A DNA stretch of 64,000 nt from Calditrichia bacterium (GTDB taxonomy: Bacteria > Calditrichota > Calditrichia > RBG-13-44-9 > J075), in contig JANQQU010000036.1 of NCBI GenBank assembly GCA_028284905.1, positions 1 through 64,000 on the forward strand. The letters run 5' to 3'. Position 1 is the first letter of the stretch, and every line of letters begins with the position of its first letter. Positions 35,317 to 44,000 of the stretch are shown here, one piece after another. Below the pieces are notes generated by a model. It worked only from the letters and a program-made list of their open reading frames with translations. It was not told the origin of the DNA and made no database searches. The position numbers were made by a program, and so were the translations under genes.

Positions 35317-36303
35317 ATGGAGTATCGTCAATTAGGCCGAACCGGCTGGCAGGTGTCTTCGATCAGCTTTGGGGCCTGGGCAATTGGAGCGGACTGGGGT
35401 GCGGTGAGTGATGAAGATGCAATGAAAACACTGCATCACGCGCTGGACCTTGGTATTAACTTTTTCGACACCGCCGATGTTTATGGCGATGGCCGCAGTG
35501 AACGGCTGATTGCCAGATTACGCCAGGAACGTCCTTCTGAGAAATTTTATGTGGCAACAAAAGCAGGCCGCCGACTGAACCCGCATACCAGCGAAGGCTA
35601 CAATCGCGAGAACCTCACTGCCTTTGTCGAGCGCAGCCTGAAAAATCTGCAAACAGAATCTCTTGATTTACTCCAACTCCATTGCCCGCCGACCGCTGTG
35701 TATTATCTACCTGCCGTTTTTGACGTTCTTGATGGCCTGGTTGCCGCCGGCAAACTGCAACATTATGGCGTTAGCGTGGAAAAGATAGAAGAAGCGCTGA
35801 AAGCGATTGAATACCCACAGGTAAAGACAGTACAGATCATTTTTAATATTTTTCGCCAGCGCCCGGCGACGCTTTTCTTCCGGGAAGCAAAAGCACGGCA
35901 GATCGGCATCCTTGCCCGGGTGCCGCTTTGCAGCGGATTGCTCACTGGTAAATTCAGTGCGGCTTCTTCCTTTGGCGCGGATGATCATCGCCAGTATAAC
36001 CGCCATGGAGAAGCGTTTGATGTCGGGGAAACTTTCAGCGGTGTGCCTTATTCGCTTGGCCTGGAGGCAGTCGAACAGCTTCGGCCGCTCTTACCTCCCA
36101 AGGTCAGCATGGCCCAATTTGCCCTGCGCTGGATCTTAATGCACGATGCAGTCAGTTGCGCTATTCCCGGCGCGAAAAACCCAACACAGGTCGCCGATAA
36201 CGCTGCGGCGGCGGACCTCCCTCCCCTATCCGAAGGAACGATGCAAAAATTGCAGGAAATTTACCAGGAGAAGATATTCGCCGCAGTACACCATCGCTGG
36301 TAA
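35317..36303 (+). CDS. Aldo/keto reductase
   Basis: A 328-residue (alpha/beta)8-barrel NADPH-dependent oxidoreductase. The catalytic tetrad is visible: Asp51 and Tyr56 in FFDTADVYGDG, Lys82 in VATKAGRR, His122 in LLQLHCPP. The cofactor end appears as CAIPGAKNPTQVADN near 280. GGAGAT lies just before the ATG. The family reduces sugars, aldehydes and ketones; a substrate cannot be assigned. It is not adjacent to the alginate genes, so I do not claim it as their missing uronate reductase. Confidence 0.92.
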   Translation: MEYRQLGRTGWQVSSISFGAWAIGADWGAVSDEDAMKTLHHALDLGINFFDTADVYGDGRSERLIARLRQERPSEKFYVATKAGRRLNPHTSEGYNRENLTAFVERSLKNLQTESLDLLQLHCPPTAVYYLPAVFDVLDGLVAAGKLQHYGVSVEKIEEALKAIEYPQVKTVQIIFNIFRQRPATLFFREAKARQIGILARVPLCSGLLTGKFSAASSFGADDHRQYNRHGEAFDVGETFSGVPYSLGLEAVEQLRPLLPPKVSMAQFALRWILMHDAVSCAIPGAKNPTQVADNAAAADLPPLSEGTMQKLQEIYQEKIFAAVHHRW

Positions 36304-36364
36304 TTTCCGTAGCGCATCCAAATCTTCTCCTCTCCCGAAAATATGGTTTTTGGAAATAAAATAC

Positions 36365-36393
36365 TTGACTTAGTGTAAATTTTACAATATAAT
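36365..36393 (+). promoter_or_regulatory. Promoter with NrtR-like operator filling the spacer
   Basis: TTGACT (36365-36370), 17-bp spacer, TATAAT (36388-36393). The spacer holds a palindrome TGTAAA-T-TTTACA (36374-36386), extended to 36371-36389 with one mismatched pair. A repressor bound here would block polymerase. The GTG start of the next gene is 6 nt beyond the -10 box, so the transcript is probably leaderless. Confidence 0.7.
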
Positions 36394-36398
36394 CCATT

Positions 36399-37064
36399 GT
36401 GGAAAAAAATGAAAAACCATATGCAGCAACCGACCTCGGTATTTTCCGATTCGCGGAGAACATGCTACAGGTCTACCTGGTTCGTCTGAAGATGTCTCCA
36501 TTTCCCGGGAAATATTCCCTGCCCGGCGCCCTGCTCCAGTACGATGAAGATATGGCACAAGCTGCAGAGCGGGTATATCGGGAAGCAACCGGACAAGAAG
36601 CGGCGCTTTTCGAGCAGGTTTATACTTTCTCGGCGCCAAACCGGGATATCCGCCATCGCTCCATTTCCACCGCTTACATGGCCTTCCCCCAGGGAGATAT
36701 TGACGACTTTCGTCCTTGCGATAAATACGACTTCGGCGGTTGGTTCAACGCCGCTGAAATGAGTGGACTGGCTTATGACCATGACGAAATTCTCGCGCTA
36801 ACGCGGGATCGAATTGCTGCGAAACTGAACTATACAACGATTGCGCTGCTGCTGCTCCCGAAAGAATTTACCTTAACGGAGATGCAGCGCTTGTACGAAC
36901 ATTGCCTGGAACGCACCTTGGATAAACGCAATTTCCGTAAAAAGATCCTATCGATGGAAATTGTCACTCCAACCGGCAAAATGCTGCGCGGGCAAAAAGC
37001 CCGGCCGGCGATGCTATACCAGGCTGTCGACCGTAAAATGGAGATGATTCCCCTATTCAGATAA
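36399..37064 (+). CDS. nrtR: NrtR-type Nudix-related transcriptional regulator
   Basis: A 221-residue protein with a Nudix domain (about 8-145) fused to a winged helix (about 150-215: LLPKEFTLTEMQRLYEHCLE, then DKRNFRKKIL). The Nudix box (LQYDEDMAQAAERVYREATG) lacks the second glutamate pair of active hydrolases, as in NrtR repressors that bind ADP-ribose and control NAD synthesis or salvage. The start is GTG without a ribosome site, 6 nt after a -10 box. Its own promoter and the region before the next gene carry the same type of palindrome, supporting autoregulation plus control of the neighbour. Confidence 0.85.
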   Translation: MEKNEKPYAATDLGIFRFAENMLQVYLVRLKMSPFPGKYSLPGALLQYDEDMAQAAERVYREATGQEAALFEQVYTFSAPNRDIRHRSISTAYMAFPQGDIDDFRPCDKYDFGGWFNAAEMSGLAYDHDEILALTRDRIAAKLNYTTIALLLLPKEFTLTEMQRLYEHCLERTLDKRNFRKKILSMEIVTPTGKMLRGQKARPAMLYQAVDRKMEMIPLFR

Positions 37065-37114
37065 AACGGATATCACAGCTGATGACGCGTATAAACATAT
37101 TTTTTTTGAAAACT

Positions 37115-37133
37115 AAGTGTAATTTTCACACTT
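37115..37133 (+). promoter_or_regulatory. Second NrtR-like operator
   Basis: AAGTGTAATTTTCACACTT, an imperfect 19-bp palindrome (7 of 9 pairs) lying 47 bp before the next start codon. It shares the AGTGTAA-TTTT-AC core with the palindrome in front of the regulator gene. No clear -10 box at good spacing was found. Confidence 0.6.
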
Positions 37134-37179
37134 TTAATCTTGCAGAACTTTTTGATTTCAACACGGAACGGAGTTTACC

Positions 37180-37734
37180 ATGAATCAACATTATTTTTTC
37201 GAAAGAACCCGCAACGATCGTATCATTGAAGAAATTCATAACAGCGAGGCATTTGGCATCTTCCTCGAAACCGGCGCTGGATTGCCGGTAACGCAGGCGC
37301 TGAGCGCTCATCCCGGCGTCGAACAAACGATCTACTTCGCTGAGTCGCCAATAAATCATCGGTATTCCCGGCAGAAGTATGGCCCTTCCCCGAATCGGGC
37401 AGCTTCGCGAAGTGCTGTGCTCCAACTGCTTTCTCATCAAGTAAACACGCATTGCAGGGATAATGAAGAATGCAATCTGGTATTTGTATCCGGTTTTCAG
37501 CTGTTTACGGATGGGGAAAATGTTTCCCGTGGCTGGATCGCGGTTTACTTCCAGGGGGAAACCCGCCTGTTCTATCTGACTATTCCCGGGAACGATCGCA
37601 AAGAACTGATTGATGCTGTTGGGGAAGCCGGCGTTCAATTATTGAAATACGCGATAGACGACGAGCAACCGCAGTTCAACCGGGGCACCTGGGAACAGGT
37701 ATCAGCATCAGCCAAACAACGCGCTGCCATCTGA
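37180..37734 (+). CDS. PncC/CinA-like protein under probable NrtR control
   Basis: A 184-residue soluble protein that distantly recalls the CinA C-terminal / NMN deamidase fold: an early glutamate in FLETGAGLPVTQALSAHPGVEQTIYFAES, a later SRSAV, and VSRGWIAVYFQGETRLFYLTI in place of the G-x-a-fvai strand. The match is weak and the catalytic Ser of PncC (ESCTGG) reads Thr (ETGAG), so function is tentative. PncC returns NMN to NAD, which would fit an NrtR target. CGGAG lies before the ATG, and an NrtR-like palindrome upstream. Confidence 0.6.
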   Translation: MNQHYFFERTRNDRIIEEIHNSEAFGIFLETGAGLPVTQALSAHPGVEQTIYFAESPINHRYSRQKYGPSPNRAASRSAVLQLLSHQVNTHCRDNEECNLVFVSGFQLFTDGENVSRGWIAVYFQGETRLFYLTIPGNDRKELIDAVGEAGVQLLKYAIDDEQPQFNRGTWEQVSASAKQRAAI

Positions 37735-37754
37735 CGAAAGTGCAGGTAAAGCTG

Positions 37755-38132
37755 CTAACTCTCCTTAACGGTTTCGGCTGGAGATAAAAAGTTCATAACC
37801 AGCTGCTTGAGTGCTTCAATATCATTCACCTGGTTAATTGCCGCAGCACTGACAGCCACCTCCAACTCGCCGGCATTTTCCGAGAGAATTGCCGGCAGCG
37901 CAATGTCGTCTCGGCCATATTGAGCGATCAATTCATCCCGGTGAAGAAAATCCAGCGGTACTGCCAGCGTCTCCAAAAATTCTTTCCAGGATTTTCGCAT
38001 CCCCAAATTGGAATGGGTAATTGCACAAAGATTGCAGGCGTAGGTTGCGGGAGAAAATATCTTATGGGCGATATCCGTCAGGGTGTTAAATAATCCGCTG
38101 TCTGCATTATATACGAAGATTAGTCTTTCCAA
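37755..38132 (-). CDS. Conserved hypothetical protein, 125 residues
   Basis: A small soluble protein beginning RLIFVYNADSGLFNTLTDIAHKI, with ATYACNLCAITHSNLGMRKSWKEFL holding a CxxC pair near residues 33-36 and LHRDELIAQYG near 62. I recall similar short proteins with the same FVYNAxSG start and CxLC pair from many bacteria, always of unknown function. The thiol pair could bind metal or act in redox. It converges on the PncC-like gene with only 20 bp between stops. Confidence 0.7.
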   Translation of the reverse strand: MERLIFVYNADSGLFNTLTDIAHKIFSPATYACNLCAITHSNLGMRKSWKEFLETLAVPLDFLHRDELIAQYGRDDIALPAILSENAGELEVAVSAAAINQVNDIEALKQLVMNFLSPAETVKES

Positions 38133-38662
38133 TAACTCTCCCCTTTCGTTTTCATCCGATGCATAATATAAAACTGTATATTCCCGATACGACTAATTTG
38201 TATTACAATTTTGGGTAGTGTTAAAAAATTTATGCTACAATTTGTCATCGCGAGGAGTGCCCCAAAGGGATCCCTACGGGGCAACGACGTGGCGATCTCT
38301 TTGCGGATGCAACTCATGGGATTGCTTCGGCAAAAAGCGCCTCGCAATGACGAGGCAAATAGCATTAAATGTTTAACGCCACCCAATTTCTAAAATTTCC
38401 GAACTATTTCCTGCCCGGCTGGTTATTTAAAATAAGCGGCAGAGAAATAAACATAATCCGTTCATGGAAAAGTCCATTTATCAATATTGGCCAGTTCTTT
38501 CCCGGAAGCCGCTTCTGTAACTCACAAACATATAGATTTTTAAAAAACAATCTGATATATTGACTCCCTTTATGAAAATTATTTCGATTTTTAAAGTATA
38601 TAATCATTCGACTCAATTTTTGCGGCATAAGTTCGATTCTACAAGATAAAAAGGATTCTCAA
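38133..38662. other. 530-bp gap containing a dispersed repeat
   Basis: No convincing gene. It contains the dispersed repeat at 38243-38352 and otherwise AT-rich sequence. AAGGA before 38663 serves the next gene. Short frames here (for example 38369-38563) lack ribosome sites and family resemblance. Confidence 0.6.
38243..38352 (+). repeat. Dispersed intergenic repeat, family A, copy 1
   Basis: About 110 bp with near-matching inverted ends (TGTCATCGCGAGG ... CTCGCAATGACG) and an internal hairpin GCCCCAAAGGG/CCCTACGGGGC. The same word order recurs inverted at 51480-51590 (GCGATCTCTTTG, GATTGCTTCGGCAA). Similar CGTCATTGCGAG elements occur between genes of many bacteria. Confidence 0.85.
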
Positions 38663-40792
38663 ATGAGAAAACTGGCTATTCTGGCAAGTATTATACTAAT
38701 CTTCTCTGCCTGCGTCAACGAACGCGAAGCAGCTTTTGAAGCGCTCCATACCATGGAATATTCCCGCAATATTCAATTAAAAGCCGTCAGCAAATGGCTG
38801 AATCACCAGGATCCGGAAATCCGACTGCGCACCGTCGAAACGATCGGTGCGATAAGCGCGATTCAGGGTGATGTCGGTCCACTGAAAACCAAAGTAGATT
38901 CCTTCCAAACCGCTCTTGCGAATCGGCTGCGAGATAAAGATTTTCGGGTGCGGAATGCAGCAGCCTTTGCTTTGGGTGAATTGTTTATTCCCTCAGTAGC
39001 CGACGATTTGAAAAGTGCATTGGAAAAAGAGCAGAATAAAGAAACGCGCCTGAAATTGATTCGTGCACTGGGGAAATCCGAAACCGCTGCAAGTCCGCAA
39101 TGGTTACTAAATTCTCTTGAAAGTAATGATCCGGATCTTCAGAATACTGCTTCTCTTGCTGCTGGCGTTATGGCTTATCGCGGGCATTATCCCTTGCCAA
39201 CAGTGCAGTCTATCGAGCGTGCGTTGGCATTGGCTGATAGTCGCCCGGAAGATACCTGGTATCATACCTACGCGCTTTACCGCATCGGCGCTTTGCAATC
39301 ATTTCAAACCGTCATGCTGGCCATGGGCAGAGACAAATACCCGCCGGAAACCCGCTATTTCCTCTTAAAGGGCATGGAAAAAATGGCCGAGCTGGTGGAG
39401 TCTGAAGAGTTTCAGAAAAACCGTAGTAAGCAGGGATATCGGGAATTATACACCGCGTATCGTTCCGCAGAATTCCGGGAAACACTGAAAAAATATTTGA
39501 AAGCTCCTATCTGGTACGTACGCATTGCCGCGATTCGCACCATTAGTGCAATCAAGAATACCCCGTTGCTCAATGATTTGCTGGACTTACTGGAAGACCC
39601 GCACATGAATGTCCGCATCGAAGCGCTGCGCAGCCTGGAACTGCAAAATAAATGGCTGGCCAGGCGGGAAGCGCGCCGGATTTACAAGGATGCAACGGAC
39701 TGGCACATTCAGGGGGAAGCTTTGATTCTCCTCGCTGGTATTCAACCGCAAGAGGCACTTGGGCATATTAAAACGGACTGGATGGAAAAAACATGGCCGG
39801 AAATTTCATACGCGATTCGCGCACTGGAAAACATCGAAGTAAGCGAAGCGCAGCGATTGCAGCGGGAAGCCGATGAAGCGACGCGCCACCTGATGACCCT
39901 GGCAGACAACGGCAATGTTGCGCAGGCAACAACCGCAGTAGAGGTTTTGGTAAATCGCTCCCGGCCGCCGGCAGTCGCTTATTTCCTGGATAAACTGAAA
40001 GCCGGCGATCTGGCCCAGTCTACCATTATTGCCAATTATCTTTCCGTGATGAATCCTCGCCCCAATGATGCGGTGGCACCTTTAATTGAAGCATACGGTC
40101 ATTTCACCGCCCCGCGGGATCTGGAAGCGATGGAACCGATTATTTCTGCCCTGGATAGTATCGGCAGCAGCGATGCGGTTGAGTTTCTCCAATCTCAACT
40201 TAGCAATACCTATCCGTCGATTCGTGAGAAAGCCGCTAGTGCCCTGGAGAAAATTACCCAAAAGAAGATCGCCAGGCCAGAAGTGACAAACGAGTATGCA
40301 ATGAAGTGGGATTTCCCCGCGCTCAGTGCAGACTCTACTTATAGCATCAATTTTCAAACCAGCCGGGGCAGTTTTATCATCGAACTGTACCAGGATGAAG
40401 CACCGGTAACCAGCGCTAATTTCGTGCAATTGGTTAAAGACAATTTCTACAATGGCATCTACTTTCATCGTGTGGTGCCCGGTTTTGTTGTGCAGGCAGG
40501 CGATCCCCGGGGAGATGGCTGGGGCGGCACAGATTATACCGTTCCCTGTGAGTATAACGATCTCAGTTACCGGCGCGGGATGGTGGGCACTGCTCATGCC
40601 GGGAAAGATTCCGGTAATAGCCAGTTCTTTGTTACTCATACCCCGCAGCCGCATCTTGATGGCAAGTATACCTTGTTCGGGGCAGTCACATCCGGCATGG
40701 ACGTCATTGACAATTTGATGATCTACGATCAAATTCAGCAGGCGACACTCAGTGTAACTGCTAAACAGGTTCCTGTCGCTGCTGTTCAGTAA
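38663..40792 (+). CDS. Lipoprotein with HEAT repeats fused to a cyclophilin-type peptidyl-prolyl isomerase
   Basis: A 709-residue protein with lipoprotein signal (RKLAILASIILIFSAC). Residues about 25-540 form a chain of HEAT-like helical pairs (for example DKDFRVRNAAAFALGEL, EDPHMNVRIEALRSLEL, YPSIREKAASALEKI). The C-terminal ~155 residues are a cyclophilin domain with FHRVVPGFVVQAGDPRGDG, the substrate arginine in FHR, and GNSQFFVTHTPQPHLDGKYTLFG. It would act at the envelope as a folding factor whose solenoid recruits clients. AAGGA precedes the start. It stands alone between repeat-rich gaps. Confidence 0.92.
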   Translation: MRKLAILASIILIFSACVNEREAAFEALHTMEYSRNIQLKAVSKWLNHQDPEIRLRTVETIGAISAIQGDVGPLKTKVDSFQTALANRLRDKDFRVRNAAAFALGELFIPSVADDLKSALEKEQNKETRLKLIRALGKSETAASPQWLLNSLESNDPDLQNTASLAAGVMAYRGHYPLPTVQSIERALALADSRPEDTWYHTYALYRIGALQSFQTVMLAMGRDKYPPETRYFLLKGMEKMAELVESEEFQKNRSKQGYRELYTAYRSAEFRETLKKYLKAPIWYVRIAAIRTISAIKNTPLLNDLLDLLEDPHMNVRIEALRSLELQNKWLARREARRIYKDATDWHIQGEALILLAGIQPQEALGHIKTDWMEKTWPEISYAIRALENIEVSEAQRLQREADEATRHLMTLADNGNVAQATTAVEVLVNRSRPPAVAYFLDKLKAGDLAQSTIIANYLSVMNPRPNDAVAPLIEAYGHFTAPRDLEAMEPIISALDSIGSSDAVEFLQSQLSNTYPSIREKAASALEKITQKKIARPEVTNEYAMKWDFPALSADSTYSINFQTSRGSFIIELYQDEAPVTSANFVQLVKDNFYNGIYFHRVVPGFVVQAGDPRGDGWGGTDYTVPCEYNDLSYRRGMVGTAHAGKDSGNSQFFVTHTPQPHLDGKYTLFGAVTSGMDVIDNLMIYDQIQQATLSVTAKQVPVAAVQ

Positions 40793-40797
40793 TTTTT

Positions 40798-40880
40798 CAG
40801 CCACGGATACGCACTGATCTTCACGGATTTTTATAACTTCGATGATTTTATCCGTGAAAATCTGTGCACATCCGTAGCTA
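40798..40880. repeat. Dispersed inverted repeat, family B, copy 1
   Basis: GCCACGGATACGCACTGAT...CACGGATTTT on the left mirrors ATCCGTGAAAATCTGTG...ATCCGTAGC on the right. It sits directly after the HEAT-cyclophilin stop and can fold as a long hairpin. Other copies are at 45565-45666 and 53920-54092. Confidence 0.75.
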
Positions 40881-41050
40881 AATTTAATCAGCGCAGGCCT
40901 CAGCTTCTATTACTTGCATTTCCCGCCCGCTCCCCTTAATTTTATCTGATATCAATTTAAAAACTTACGCTGCCGGACATCCCGGATTAGTTTATTAACA
41001 GACAAACTCTCAAGCGACATTTCAGATCATCCTATAAATAGTATTCAAAA

Positions 41051-44000
41051 ATGAGTACACTAAAATCCACCGCCCTTCTGCTAATTTTATCGTGTTTAGC
41101 ACTCTTTCATGTGGCATTTGCGCAACCCTCGACTGCCCTTATCGATAATGAAGCCGGCCTGCCATTTATTCAAAATTTTGGCCCTAAAGATTATCGCAAT
41201 GCGCATGCCCAGAACTGGGCCGTTCTCCAGGATGAGCGCGGTATTATGTACATTGGTAATGGTCTTGGCGTGTTGGAATATGATGGGGTTGACTGGCGGC
41301 TGATCCCGGTGACGAACAGAACACCAGCCCGAAAGCTGGCGATGGGATTGAATGGGCGCATTTATGTCGGCGCACGGAGAGAAATTGGTTATTTGGCAGC
41401 GGATTCCCTCTCACAGCTTCAGTACGTATCTCTTTTAGCACATATTCCCGAAGAATATCATAACTTTAGTAACACATTTCAGCTCGAAGTTACACCTGAG
41501 GGAATTTATTTCGCTTCAAGAAATCTCCTCTTTCGTTGGCAACCGGAGAAAACAGAACGTTTCGAAAACCTGGAAAAAAAGTCCGCAACAGAAGCACGTT
41601 TATTAAACACCCATGAATCCGGAACAATGGAGATATGGGAGCTCCCCCGCCTCCATCGCATATTTAGACTGAAGAATACACTTTATGCAATTGATCGGGA
41701 AATCGGGCTATTGGCAATGACAAAAGTTGCCGGCGCCGACACACTGTTAGCAGTGCCGGGCGGTGAACAGGTTGCCGGTCAATTCACGCATATTGTACTG
41801 CCATATTCCTCCACCGATACTCAATCACTTTCTCCGGAACAAACGGCTTCTTTGGAAAGGGTTATTATCGGTAACCGAAGCCGTGGTTTGTTCTCATTCG
41901 ATGGAGAAAACTTTCGTCCATTTTCGAACAAATATGCTGCTGAATCTTCGGCATTCCTGAACGATGCCCGTCCCCGCGATGGCCTGATGTTTTCTGATGG
42001 TTCTTTCATAGTGCCAACGCTACGTAAAGGCGCGGTGCTTATTGACTGGCAAGGGCGCTTAAAACAGGTCATCAACAAAACTGCCGGACTGCGCGATGAA
42101 ACGGTAAGATCTATTTACAGGGATCGGGAAGGGGCATTATGGCTGGCATTAAATAATGGGCTGGCGAGGATAGAAATCCCCGGCCCTTTTACCGCTTACA
42201 ATCAAATTATAGGGCTTAACGGCAGCGTCAATTCTATCATAAAAACTGATAACGCCTTGTTCACCTCCGGGAGTAAGGGCGTCCACTCAGCCGCTTTTTC
42301 CGGAGGAACAGGTGATTATCCACAATTTAGCGGATTGCCCGGTACCCTTACCAGTGCCGCGGCTTTACTTTCTCTGGATGACAGAGTGCTTGTTGCCATG
42401 TCTTCTAACCTCTACCAGATAACAAAAAATCAGCTGGTCATGGTGGAAAATCTCCGGGCGAGATCACTTTATCAATCGAGATATTACCGGAATCTGGTAT
42501 TTGTCGGGCTTCATGATGGTCTCGCTGTGCTGAAAAAAAACGGCGATCAATGGCAGCTGGTAAATCGAATTGCTGATTTCAAAATATATGTCCATTCAAT
42601 TGTAGAGGAATCCCCGGGTGTGCTTTGGCTAGGTCTTTTTTATGATGGCTTCAGCCGGATTACAATTCCTGCTTTACAGGATACACTTAGCGGGGAGCCG
42701 TGGGCAGATACCGAAGCAACAGAAATTGCCGCAACTATCGAATATTTTGACAAATCTCATGGACTACCGAGGGGCACCGGCCGGGTATTTTATATTGACC
42801 AGCGACCGGTTTTTGCAACGAACAAAGGACTGCGGCGATTTGACCCCCTAAAAATAATGTTCACGCCGGACAGCACTTTTGGAATCCCCTTTGCCGACAC
42901 AACTCGACTCATTTCCCGCATGGTAGAAGGTAATGAGGGGGTAGTGTGGACAAAGAGCACTTCCAAAGAAGGACGGCGGGAAACCTGGTTTGCGACGCCG
43001 GCGAGTAAATCTGGCGAAGCTGAGTCAACCACGATAAGAGCCCGCTATACGCCTAATAATATCCCATTTTCCCGTATTGCTGACTGGGGCAGTGTCTACG
43101 CGCTCTATCCTGATCCGGAACAATCGGGCATTCTCTGGATTGGTGGACCGGACGGTATGCTTCGTTATGATCGTTCTGTCCAAAAGGATTATGCGGTGGA
43201 TTTTCCCGCCCTGGTGCGGCGGGTGGTCACCTTGAAGCAGGACTCCGTGATATTTGGAGGCGCTGTTTCTGAAAACACAGTAAATAGTGACATCTCAACT
43301 TTGGCATATGCTTTCAACGGACTCCGCTTCCAATATGCGGCACCCAGTCATGACGATCCCTCCCAGAACCGTTACCAGGTATATCTGGAAGGGTTTGACG
43401 AAGGCTGGTCTGCCTGGAATGCGGAAACCCAGAAAGATTACACCAACTTGCCGGAAGGCGATTATCGTTTCCGGGTGCGGGCAAAAAATATCTATCAACA
43501 TGAGAGTAGTGAGGGCATTTACCAATTCACGATTTTGCCTCCCTGGCATCGCAGTTGGTGGGCTTATATGCTCTTTAGTATCCTGTTTATTGCCTTCTTT
43601 GCATTGTCCTTATATGGCTATAATAAACGCCGCACCCGGCAGTTGCGGGCGCAAACCAGAGCTTTAGAAGCGACCGTTAAAGAACGGACAACGGAAATCG
43701 TTGCCAAGAACGCCCAGTTGGCAGAACAAGCCGAACAATTGCAAGAACTCAACACAATGAAGTCGCGCTTTTTTGCAAACATCTCCCACGAGTTCCGGAC
43801 GCCACTGACCCTGATCATGGGCCCAGTTGAACAGGCGATCGACCGAATAAACGATCCGGATCTGAAAAATAAAATGTCCGGCGTACAACGCAATGCCCAG
43901 CGCTTACTTCGTCTGATCAACGAATTGCTGGATCTGGCGAAGCTGGAAGCGGGCAAGCTGACTTTACAGGCCAGCCAGGGAAATATTGTCACGTTCTGCA

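Noticed and set aside
35317-36303. Aldo/keto reductase as the missing uronate (DEH) reductase of the alginate pathway
   Set aside because: It is 16 kb from the locus and DEH reductases are usually SDR or beta-hydroxyacid dehydrogenase type; nothing links it to alginate.
40082-40804. 240-residue antisense frame
   Set aside because: It lies wholly inside the HEAT-cyclophilin gene on the opposite strand, which has strong family matches; the antisense product shows none.
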